Below, in pieces: positions 1-7,159 of a stretch of 64,000 nt of DNA; positions within the stretch are counted from its first letter, which is position 1; each line of letters starts with the position of its first letter. Below the pieces are notes generated by a model. It was not told the DNA's origin. It ran no database searches and saw only the letters and a list, made by a program, of their open reading frames with translations. The translations under genes were made by a program, and so were the position numbers. Source of the stretch: Lysinibacter cavernae (GTDB lineage: Bacteria > Actinomycetota > Actinomycetes > Actinomycetales > Microbacteriaceae); the NCBI RefSeq assembly GCF_011758565.1, contig NZ_JAAMOX010000003.1, forward strand, positions 309,512-373,511, read 5' to 3'.

Positions 1-401
1 ATGTTGATCCCGCACTTCGGCGTCCAGGCAGGCTCGACCGAACCGTGTTGGTGACCCCACCGGATGTCGCCGCCCGCGAGGCTATGTTCCGTTCGGCACT
101 CGCCGCGAAGCCCATCGCAAACATCGATGTAGCGGCGCTTGCCCAGGCCACCGAGGGATTCTCCGGGGCAGATATTGTGCATATCTGTAACACCGCAACT
201 GAGCGAGCACTGATGGATTCTGTGCGCACCGCCACCGTCCGCCTGATCTCCATGAAAGATCTCAAGGTCGCCCTCAAAGAAGTCAAACCATCCGTCGGCC
301 CGTGGTTTGAGACGGCGCGAAACGTGGTCGAGTTTGCAAACAAGTCTGGCGACTACGACGAACTCGCCGAATACCTCGCACAGCGGAAGCGTCACCGATG
401 A
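1..401 (+). CDS. AAA-family ATPase, C-terminal part (5' end outside window)
   Basis: The reading frame is open from base 3, so the gene starts upstream of the window; 132 codons are visible. The first visible residues, DPALRRPGRLDRTV, are the second region of homology of classical AAA ATPases (FtsH/Cdc48/spastin type), with the arginine-finger residues. The next ~70 residues read as the small helical AAA lid (EGFSGADIVHICNTATERA). The tail EYLAQRKRHR is short and charged, with no protease domain, so this is not FtsH itself. The TPR/septum protein starts 38 bases downstream on the same strand, so the two are probably co-transcribed and may work together. The substrate is unknown. Confidence 0.85.
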   Translation, partial: VDPALRRPGRLDRTVLVTPPDVAAREAMFRSALAAKPIANIDVAALAQATEGFSGADIVHICNTATERALMDSVRTATVRLISMKDLKVALKEVKPSVGPWFETARNVVEFANKSGDYDELAEYLAQRKRHR

Positions 402-439
402 GCAACGCACACGCTCGATCTCCCATTGGCGCACGCTGA

Positions 440-2425
440 ATGTCGGATCTCGATACTGCCCTGGCGCGAGCCGAGGCCATGTTTCGCCTTCGCCGTCATC
501 AAGACGCCGTTGAGCTACTGACCCCGTTGGTTGCCTCCCATCCTGAGAACGCGGAGGTGGCGTTTACCCTAGGCGATGCCCACAGGCTGCTCGACAACTA
601 CGAGCAATCACGGCACTATGCCAGCGAGGCTCTTGCGCGTGATCCAGGTTCGACGGACGGCATGGCGCTGCTCTCACTGGTAAGCCTCGAGCTCAATGAT
701 CTCGAGACCGCCGACCGCGTGTCGCAGCAACTCCTTACTCACGAACCTCATACGTACCGCGCATCGTTCATCGGGGCTCGGGTTACGATCACTGGCTGGG
801 GCCTCGCATCGGAGGCCGTCTTTCCAAAGCGCAGCGTACTTGATGCGTATCAGCAACGCACCGACAAACTTGTTGCCACGCTCCTTGAGGAGTACCCTCA
901 CGCCGCGGGAACGCATATTACGCACGCCCTCCAACTCAACAATATTTACGGCCGAGACAAGGCAGCAATTGCGGCGATCAAACGGGCGCTCACGATTGAT
1001 CCTGAGAACGCGGATGCTATCCGCATCCTTGCCGCGTTCACACAGAGCACCGCAAACTCAATTCGCCTGGCGAGAGCATCCCTCGCAATCGATCCACAGA
1101 ATGAGCACGCCGTTGCGTTGGCCTGTGGGGCCGCTGGCACAGCGATGCGAAGGATTCAGTTTTGGCTGTTGCCGCTCACCCTCATGGTTTCCGTACTCAC
1201 CCGAGAATGGGTCGTTCTGAAGCTTGCTGTGCTCATCATCGGTTTGATACTCATCGCTGTCCAGTTTCGATCAGAGGCGGCAGACGGTCAGCCGTTGAGC
1301 GCCGCGCAGCGCCGGCTGTATCGGCGGGTGCGCCCGAAGCGTTGGTTCGGATGGTGGTTGTCCTGCGGAGCCGTCATCGTGTTCAACTTCGTAATAGCAT
1401 TCACAAGCTCACCCGATCTCACAACGCCACTCGGTCTGATGGGCTTGATTATCGCCGTGCTCGGCGGGCTTGCCTACGCTGCGCGAGGTGTCATTGTGAG
1501 CTGGCGAAACTCGAAAACGTCGCGCGCGCGCTTGCAAGCAGTCGCTGGAGACGAGACGCCCGAGCAAAAGCGAACGAGGCTCAAGGATCGGACTCGGCTA
1601 CAAAGAAAGAACGCTCTGTTCGTCGCGGCCCCGTTTGTGCTCATCCTCATCATCTTGGTTACACGGTGGTATTCAGAGCCAGAGGCTCCCGAACACAACG
1701 GGTATTTCACACCGGGGATGGGCGTCCTGACAGAGTCGGTCACGTTCCGGGTGACCGTTGCTGAGGGAACCGCGAACTATTCGTATCGTGGAACGCACGG
1801 CGGGAAGAACATCGATGGGACGGCCACTATCGACAGCGCACAGCAATCGACCGTCAGCGAGAGCGTCGCGATCGACAGGGGGAGCCGGGACTTCTCGGTG
1901 TTGGTGACCTCTGATTCGGCGGACGCAAACGTCACGGTTGGCTGTGAGATTGAGATCGGCGGGATCGTTACGGTACAGCAGACAGGCGCCGGTTCCGTCA
2001 CCTGTGATCTCGCCGCGCCCGTGGAAACGACGAGTGCCACGCAAGTCTTGGTGGCCGATAACTTTGAATCGCTCAGATACGCCGTCGGCGACTGCCTCAC
2101 CCTGACAACCACGACGACCACGACGTCCTCAGCCCTCGTTGATTGCGCCACCGAGCACGATGCGCAAGTGATAAGCCTCACGCCCTATACCCAGAGCAAT
2201 ACCCCGTCGGGCGACAACAGCATGAATCCCACCAATGCCGATGCCCTGTGCACGGGCGATGCGTTCACTGCCTTCATCGGGGTTCCGTTTAAGGAATCCG
2301 AGCTTGGTACTGCGGCCCTGTATCCGGGCGCGACAGCCAGGGTGCTGGCAGAGAGCAACGTTGCCTGTCTCGTGCAGAGTTCAGAGGGGCAGACGACGGG
2401 CTCGCTGCAGAATGCCAGCCGCTAA
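440..2425 (+). CDS. TPR-repeat membrane protein with C-terminal septum-formation-like domain
   Basis: 661 aa. The first ~230 residues are TPR-like helical repeats (for example AVELLTPLVASHPENAEVAF and AAIKRALTIDPENADAIRIL). Four hydrophobic segments follow (about residues 235-280, 305-325, 335-355, 395-415). The C-terminal extracytoplasmic part contains a VGDCL...VDCATEHDAQV pattern with paired cysteines, as in actinobacterial septum-formation (Septum_form) domains, preceded by a run of threonines. The topology suggests a cytoplasmic TPR platform coupled to an exported Cys-rich domain. It lies just downstream of the AAA ATPase gene, so an AAA/TPR membrane complex is plausible but inferred. 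Exact function is unknown. Confidence 0.8.
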   Translation: MSDLDTALARAEAMFRLRRHQDAVELLTPLVASHPENAEVAFTLGDAHRLLDNYEQSRHYASEALARDPGSTDGMALLSLVSLELNDLETADRVSQQLLTHEPHTYRASFIGARVTITGWGLASEAVFPKRSVLDAYQQRTDKLVATLLEEYPHAAGTHITHALQLNNIYGRDKAAIAAIKRALTIDPENADAIRILAAFTQSTANSIRLARASLAIDPQNEHAVALACGAAGTAMRRIQFWLLPLTLMVSVLTREWVVLKLAVLIIGLILIAVQFRSEAADGQPLSAAQRRLYRRVRPKRWFGWWLSCGAVIVFNFVIAFTSSPDLTTPLGLMGLIIAVLGGLAYAARGVIVSWRNSKTSRARLQAVAGDETPEQKRTRLKDRTRLQRKNALFVAAPFVLILIILVTRWYSEPEAPEHNGYFTPGMGVLTESVTFRVTVAEGTANYSYRGTHGGKNIDGTATIDSAQQSTVSESVAIDRGSRDFSVLVTSDSADANVTVGCEIEIGGIVTVQQTGAGSVTCDLAAPVETTSATQVLVADNFESLRYAVGDCLTLTTTTTTTSSALVDCATEHDAQVISLTPYTQSNTPSGDNSMNPTNADALCTGDAFTAFIGVPFKESELGTAALYPGATARVLAESNVACLVQSSEGQTTGSLQNASR

Positions 2426-2611
2426 GGCGTCGCCTGCAGCGGTGTAGTTCCCGGTTCCGGTCTCTGGCGTGAATCTGTCACTGAACTGTCTTGAATGACG
2501 AGTTTGAAACAACTCGCCCCGAACTCGCCAGCACGATCCCGCGTTGCCACTGGCCTCTGCTGGCATATAACCAGAGCTGCCCCTCATCTGCCCCTTTTGG
2601 CGGTTAAATAG

Positions 2612-2653
2612 AAAAAGCCCGGTCAGAGTTTTTGGACTCTGACCGGGCTTTTT
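2612..2653 (-). terminator. Rho-independent terminator downstream of tRNA-Thr
   Basis: A perfect 18-bp stem (2612-2629 with 2636-2653) with a 6-nt loop. The stem begins AAAAAGCCCGG and ends CCGGGCTTTTT, so it can terminate in both directions. It starts 3 nt past the encoded CCA of the minus-strand tRNA-Thr gene, which makes it chiefly the tRNA terminator. It may also stop transcription from the TPR gene about 190 nt away. Confidence 0.9.
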
Positions 2654-2655
2654 GA

Positions 2656-2731
2656 TGGGGCCGCCTGCGGGAATCGAACCCGCGACCTTTTCATTACGAG
2701 TGAAACGCTCTGCCGACTGAGCTAAGGCGGC
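2656..2731 (-). tRNA. tRNA-Thr (anticodon CGT)
   Basis: Reading the minus strand, the acceptor strands GCCGCCT and AGGCGGC pair. The D arm is followed by an anticodon stem TTTCA/TGAAA around loop CTCGTAA, giving anticodon CGT (threonine, codon ACG). A standard T arm (GGTTCGA) follows. The discriminator is C and the 3' CCA is encoded. Total 76 nt. Confidence 0.95.
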
Positions 2732-2787
2732 TCGTGTGTGAGCCAAAGGCTTACGCACAAGCATCAAGCATAGCGGAACTTTTGCGC

Positions 2788-2820
2788 GCGCGTGACCACT
2801 TGCTGCCAGTGGTCACGCGC
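2788..2820 (-). terminator. Inverted repeat after the TAP-like hydrolase gene, probable terminator
   Basis: A 13-bp perfect stem (2788-2800 with 2808-2820, GCGCGTGACCACT and its complement) around a 7-nt loop. It lies 6 nt beyond the stop codon of the minus-strand hydrolase. No U-tract follows, so it would be a non-canonical, GC-rich actinobacterial terminator. It separates the hydrolase from tRNA-Thr. Confidence 0.6.
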
Positions 2821-2826
2821 ACCCCG

Positions 2827-4362
2827 CTAACAGGTCGGGCTACCGCTCGGAACCGCGTCCTCGACGAAGTAGTCCTCGACGATTGCCGCGACGCACGTGT
2901 TGCTTGGGCTGTAGGCGGTGTGGCCCTCGCCTTCGTACGTCACGAGGATGCCGCTGTCCAGCTGGTCAGCAAGCGAAACGGCCCACTCGTACGGCGTTGC
3001 CGGGTCGTTCGTGGTTCCAATCACGAGGATGGGCGCCGCTCCCTCAGCGTGAATCGGTTCGCGAGGCGTACGGTTCTTGAACGGCCATTCCGCGCATCCG
3101 ATGTCTCCGTAGCCCTGGAACCGGCCAAGCGTTGGCGCAGCTGCGGCAAGCTCCGCGGCCTCTTCCTTCATCTTGGCGTCGTCATCGTTGTACTCATAGT
3201 CGAGGCAGTTAATCGCAAAGAACGACTCAAACGAGTTGTCGAGGTAGCCGTCTTCTCCCCTGCCGTAGTAGCTGTCGGCAAGCAAGAACGCGTAGTCGGC
3301 GTTGCCTGCCATAACGTCCTCAAACATGGTCGTGAGATACGACCACATGTCCTGGCTGTACAGCGGAAAAATGATGGCGGTCAGCAGGGCACCCGAGCCG
3401 AGCTTGCGTCCGTCGGATGCGGTCAGCGGTCGCTGCTCCACGCTGTCAAGCAGCGAGGCAACGGTTGCCATCGCCTCGTCAACCGTTCCGGTGAAGGGGC
3501 AGCCCTTCTTAGCCAGGCAGTCTTCGAGGTAAGCGCGCATGGCGTTCTCGAATCCGACGGTCTGCGTTTTGACCACTTCGAAGTTGCTCACGCTCGGGTC
3601 GATCGCACCGTCAAGCACCAGGCGCCCGACGTTTTCCGGGAACAGTTCCGCGTAGTGGGCTCCGAGGAACGTTCCGTAGGAGTATCCAAGGTAGTTGAGC
3701 TTCTCATCGCCGACGAGCGCCCGCATCAGGTCGAGGTCTTTTGCCGCGCTCACGGTGTCAACAAACTCAAGCAGGGCACCAGTGTTCTCGAGACACGCGT
3801 CACCAAAGTCCTTTGCCGACTCTCGCATTTCGGCAAGCCAGGCATCCGTTCCGGTTTTCTCAGTTGAAATACCGAACAAAAACTCGTCCATCTGCTGATC
3901 GTCGTAGCAGCTCACCGGGGTGGAGTTATTCACCCCGCGTGGATCAAAACCAACGATGTCGTAGTTCTCAACCAGAGCATCACCAAACTGACCGCCGTCG
4001 ACGCCGTTGACGACAAAATCGTAGCCGGAGCCGCCAGGGCCGCCAGGGTTCACAAACAGCGAGCCCATCGGTTTCCCGTCGGAGGCCGGGTGCCGAACCA
4101 TCGCGAGCTCAATGGTGTCGCCGTCTGGCTCATCCCAGTTGATCGGAGCGGTCGCGGTCGCGCACTCAAGATCGCCTTCGCATGTCTTCCACTTGAGATC
4201 CTGTCCATACAGATCTTTGAGATTCTCTGGCACCCCGTCGAGGTTCGAGGACGAGCCGGAATCGTCGAGCGGAACAATCGAAACCGAACAGCCGGCGAGA
4301 AGGGCAGCGACCAGGGCGAGCGACGCGAGCGCTCCTCCACGTCGTGCAAATTTGGTGATCAC
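2827..4362 (-). CDS. Secreted alpha/beta-hydrolase lipoprotein, tripeptidyl-aminopeptidase (TAP) family
   Basis: 511 aa from the GTG at 4362. This start has GAGAGGACC upstream and lies 11 nt after the holB stop; an in-frame GTG at 4389 would overlap holB. The N-terminus is a signal peptide with lipobox LLAGC, so the mature protein is a lipid-anchored cell-surface enzyme. Hydrolase marks: oxyanion region NPGGPGGSG, GFDPRGVN, nucleophile elbow GYSYG, an Asp in IGTTNDPATPYE and His in GEGHTAYS. The Cys-rich C-terminus (SNTCV ... SPTC) matches the TAP-like C-terminal domain. Known relatives remove N-terminal tripeptides or hydrolyse small esters and amides. The substrate cannot be told here. It probably shares transcripts with holB. 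Confidence 0.88.
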   Translation of the reverse strand: MITKFARRGGALASLALVAALLAGCSVSIVPLDDSGSSSNLDGVPENLKDLYGQDLKWKTCEGDLECATATAPINWDEPDGDTIELAMVRHPASDGKPMGSLFVNPGGPGGSGYDFVVNGVDGGQFGDALVENYDIVGFDPRGVNNSTPVSCYDDQQMDEFLFGISTEKTGTDAWLAEMRESAKDFGDACLENTGALLEFVDTVSAAKDLDLMRALVGDEKLNYLGYSYGTFLGAHYAELFPENVGRLVLDGAIDPSVSNFEVVKTQTVGFENAMRAYLEDCLAKKGCPFTGTVDEAMATVASLLDSVEQRPLTASDGRKLGSGALLTAIIFPLYSQDMWSYLTTMFEDVMAGNADYAFLLADSYYGRGEDGYLDNSFESFFAINCLDYEYNDDDAKMKEEAAELAAAAPTLGRFQGYGDIGCAEWPFKNRTPREPIHAEGAAPILVIGTTNDPATPYEWAVSLADQLDSGILVTYEGEGHTAYSPSNTCVAAIVEDYFVEDAVPSGSPTC

Positions 4363-4373
4363 AATTGGTCCTC

Positions 4374-5522
4374 TCAGATCAGGGTACACAGCAGCGCTTC
4401 AAGCGACAGCAGGGGGGTGACGTTACTCGTGATTCGTTTTTGGGCGACGGCAATCGCGTCAACAAAGTTGAGCGTCTCATCAGGGGTAAGCCGTTCGGCA
4501 GCCGACTCGATCTCAGCCGCAAACTCGCGGTTGATGATTTCGGAGGGCGACCCGAGCTGATACATCAGCACGTCGCGAAAGGCCGACAGCAAGTCGGTAA
4601 GGATTCGATCAACACCGTCACGAACGCTTCGGGTTGCCCGGCGCTTCTGGTCATCTTCAAGCTGTTTGACGTGCGAGCGGAGGGCAGGAGGGATGGCCGC
4701 ACCAGGAGAAACGCCAAGGTTACGCAGCGTTTCCTCGCGCTCGCGCTCATCGCGCTCGTTCGAAACGGCCTTCGCATCCTCGACCGCGATGTCGTTGAGT
4801 CGCTTGGCGCCCTGCATGGCATCGGCAATTCCGCGGATACCAAAGACAAGGCTCAGGGTCTCTTGACGCCGCGAAAGGGCGTCGTCGCTTGTCGCCAAAC
4901 GACGAGCCATGCCGATATGACTCTGTGCAAGACGGGCGCTCTTTTCGGCGGTTGCAGGATCAACGCCGTGCGTATCGATCAGGAGCTGGGCCACCTGCTC
5001 AACGGACGGCATCCGCAGTCGAATCGAGCGGACCCGCGATCGAATCGTCGGGATGACATCGGCCTCGCTCGGGGCGCATAAGATCCAAACAGTGCGCTCC
5101 GGCGGCTCTTCGAGCGCTTTCAGTAGGACATTGGATGTCCGTTCCGGCATGCGGTCGGCATCCTCGATGACCATAACCCGGTAACGACCAACCGACGGCG
5201 AAAAATGCGACGACGTCACAAGCGTGCGCACATCGTCGATGCTGATGATGACCTTTTGCGTCGTGAGCACGCCGAGATCGGGGTGCGTTCGCGCTTTCAC
5301 CTGAGCCATGGTCGTTTCGAGCGAATCAGCACCGCCGTTGAGGAGCGCTGTCGCGAACGCAAACGCGAGGTTTGACCTGCCGGAGCCTGCCGGCCCGGTA
5401 ATGAGCCACGCGTGTGTCATATCGCTCACCGTATTGCCCAGCGCACCAGCGGTCGCATCGGCGGCCGTTCGCAGCACGCGAATCGCCTCGTCTTGCCCAA
5501 CCAGTCCTTGCCATACAGTCAC
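4374..5522 (-). CDS. holB: DNA polymerase III, delta' subunit
   Basis: 382 aa, GTG start. Clamp-loader subunit that helps load the sliding clamp at primer termini. Visible: the conserved start GLVGQDEAI, a Walker-A-like GPAGSGRS (residues ~44-51), the VMVIEDADRM block, and LLKALEEPPERTVWIL followed by the SRC-like region IPTIRSRVRSIRL. The cysteine zinc module that usually follows the P-loop region is absent; residues ~62-85 contain no Cys. The N-terminus, C-terminal helical domain and length are otherwise normal. topA-tmk-holB is a common actinobacterial order, but here a divergent gene separates tmk from holB. Confidence 0.93.
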   Translation of the reverse strand: MTVWQGLVGQDEAIRVLRTAADATAGALGNTVSDMTHAWLITGPAGSGRSNLAFAFATALLNGGADSLETTMAQVKARTHPDLGVLTTQKVIISIDDVRTLVTSSHFSPSVGRYRVMVIEDADRMPERTSNVLLKALEEPPERTVWILCAPSEADVIPTIRSRVRSIRLRMPSVEQVAQLLIDTHGVDPATAEKSARLAQSHIGMARRLATSDDALSRRQETLSLVFGIRGIADAMQGAKRLNDIAVEDAKAVSNERDEREREETLRNLGVSPGAAIPPALRSHVKQLEDDQKRRATRSVRDGVDRILTDLLSAFRDVLMYQLGSPSEIINREFAAEIESAAERLTPDETLNFVDAIAVAQKRITSNVTPLLSLEALLCTLI

Positions 5523-5593
5523 CCACTAAGGCTACCGGGCCTACCCTGTGGATAACGCCCACGCGCAAAACCCAAACCTGCCAATATCGGTTC

Positions 5594-6694
5594 ATGAATG
5601 CTCTCGGACAACGTTTTGTGGAGACCCGGCTGCCTCCAGCATCCTTCTCGCCTGCCCCTACTCCCCCGGTTTCAGCACCCGAAACAACGCCCATGCGGCG
5701 TCTCATCCTGCGGTGCAACCTGTGGGCGCAATCATCCGCTGCGAACGACCGGCTGCTGAGCGGCAGTACCGCAGCCGCGTTATTTGGATTGCTCCCGCCC
5801 AACCGGCGTGACAGGGTTGCCATCGCGCCGCTGACAACGTCGGCGACTACGGTGACTCCCACCGGCGGCAGGAGATCCTCACCTTGCGCGGCTGGTTCCA
5901 GCTCCGGAGGCGGCACAACCTCAGCAGCCTCCCCACCAGACCCCGAATGGGGCGCGCCGCTGCCGCTCGTTTCTGCAACCAGCGCCTGGGTCTCGCTCGC
6001 GCAGATACTCCCGCTTGATGATCTGGTTCTCGCTACGGAGCATCTCATGCGTGGCGGAGAACAACGTGACGAAACCGAGCCGCACGGGCTCCTGTTTCGG
6101 CCGCGCAGTCGTGCCGAAATAGGCGACGAACTTGACCGGCTTCGCAACAGACGAGGCGTGCGCAGCCTGCGGCACGCCCTGGCTCTGAGCAGTGAGACGG
6201 CGAGTCATCCGTCAGAGACGATGCTGCGCTTGGCCATTGTGCGCGAGCTCAACACGGCAACGGCTACACCTGACCGAGGAACACCAGCCGGAAACCGCGG
6301 CCGCCGTTTGAGCCCTCAGGATGGCAGCCCACTGGTGACGATCGAGGGTCTCTGCGTTGAGCATGTTGCGATGGCGTTTGAAACGGAGCGTCTCGCCATC
6401 CGTCTCGTCGAGCGGCATGCCGGTGGGGTCGTTTGGCCAACAGTTGCTGAGCTGCATGGAGGGTGGAGGATACTCTCGCTCTGCCAAGAGTCCGTCACCC
6501 TTGACCCAGATGGAGCCGCAGCCCTTGCTGTCCGCCTGCTAGCGAGCGAGCAGCGACTCGACGCGCGCGCGAATGGCGGTGGCGAGCACCTCGATTGGCT
6601 GGCTCGCGTCGAGCACGAGGAACCGTTCCGGATCGTTTGCTGCGAGGGAAAGGAAACCGTCGCGAACGCGGGTGTGGAAGTCAAGCTTCTCTGA
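5594..6694 (+). CDS. DUF559/AbiEi-like (Vsr-type endonuclease fold) protein with altered active-site motif
   Basis: 366 aa from the ATG at 5594; the frame is open from further upstream, so the start is uncertain. The text matches the common actinobacterial proteins with a C-terminal DUF559 (Vsr-like) domain: SGSTAAALFGLLPP (~60-75), LPLDDLVLATEHLM (~155-170), a RGVRSLRHAL helix, and SETMLRLAIVRE, then GWRILSL and LDPDGAAALAVRLLA at the end of the domain. Where relatives have an E-Y-D/E-G-D-x-H motif this one reads AMAFETERLA, so the catalytic residues look lost. The domain ends near 6545, but the frame runs on and overlaps the 3' end of tmk antisense by 156 bp. It is the only plus-strand gene between holB and tmk. 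The family assignment is by pattern recognition only. Confidence 0.6.
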   Translation: MNALGQRFVETRLPPASFSPAPTPPVSAPETTPMRRLILRCNLWAQSSAANDRLLSGSTAAALFGLLPPNRRDRVAIAPLTTSATTVTPTGGRRSSPCAAGSSSGGGTTSAASPPDPEWGAPLPLVSATSAWVSLAQILPLDDLVLATEHLMRGGEQRDETEPHGLLFRPRSRAEIGDELDRLRNRRGVRSLRHALALSSETASHPSETMLRLAIVRELNTATATPDRGTPAGNRGRRLSPQDGSPLVTIEGLCVEHVAMAFETERLAIRLVERHAGGVVWPTVAELHGGWRILSLCQESVTLDPDGAAALAVRLLASEQRLDARANGGGEHLDWLARVEHEEPFRIVCCEGKETVANAGVEVKLL

Positions 6695-7159
6695 TTCGAG
6701 ACGGTCGAATCCCTCACCGAGCGTGGTCAAACGCTGCTTTGCGGTCGCTGGGTCGAGGTCGAGTAGAACCGTGAGCTTCGGAAGCAGTCCGTTGGACGCC
6801 CAGGCTGAAAGGTTCGCGATCTCGTGAGCATCGAGCACCCGTCCGGCGCCCTGGTAGGCAATGGATGAGTCAATATAGCGGTCTTGAATCACCACCTCGC
6901 CACGGTCAAGCGCGGGCTGCACCACCGTTTCAACGTGATGTGCTCGGTCGGCGGCATACAGCAGCGCTTCTGCCCGCGGCGAGACGTGACCGCTGTGCAG
7001 CAGCAGTCGGCGTATCTCGACGCCGAGTTCGGTTCCGCCTGGCTCCCTGGTGAAGACTGGCTGAATTCCGCGGTCGTTGAGCCATTCGCTCAGCAGCCGC
7101 GACTGCGTCGACTTGCCGCTGGCATCGCCGCCCTCAAAGGTGATGAAAAGCCCGGTCAC
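6539..7159 (-). CDS. tmk: Thymidylate kinase
   Basis: 206 aa, typical length. Phosphorylates dTMP to dTDP with ATP in the cytoplasm. P-loop FEGGDASGKST at residues 8-18, TREPGGTE, the DRYIDSSIAYQG motif of dTMP kinases at ~96-107, and a LID region near TLGEGFDRLE. The ATG overlaps the topA stop by 4 bp (ATGA), indicating translational coupling in a topA-tmk transcript. The stop at 6539 is followed in the same frame by another ~110 open codons, but there is no sign that they are translated. Confidence 0.96.
   Translation of the reverse strand: MTGLFITFEGGDASGKSTQSRLLSEWLNDRGIQPVFTREPGGTELGVEIRRLLLHSGHVSPRAEALLYAADRAHHVETVVQPALDRGEVVIQDRYIDSSIAYQGAGRVLDAHEIANLSAWASNGLLPKLTVLLDLDPATAKQRLTTLGEGFDRLESEKLDFHTRVRDGFLSLAANDPERFLVLDASQPIEVLATAIRARVESLLAR

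Noticed and set aside
2734..3867. 377-codon plus-strand ORF opposite the TAP-like hydrolase
   Set aside because: Mirror frame of a clearly conserved hydrolase; no domain and atypical composition.
5921..6487. Two consecutive minus-strand ORFs between tmk and holB, following the direction of their neighbours
   Set aside because: Their translations have no family pattern, while the plus strand of the same DNA reads as a DUF559/AbiEi-like protein along its whole length.
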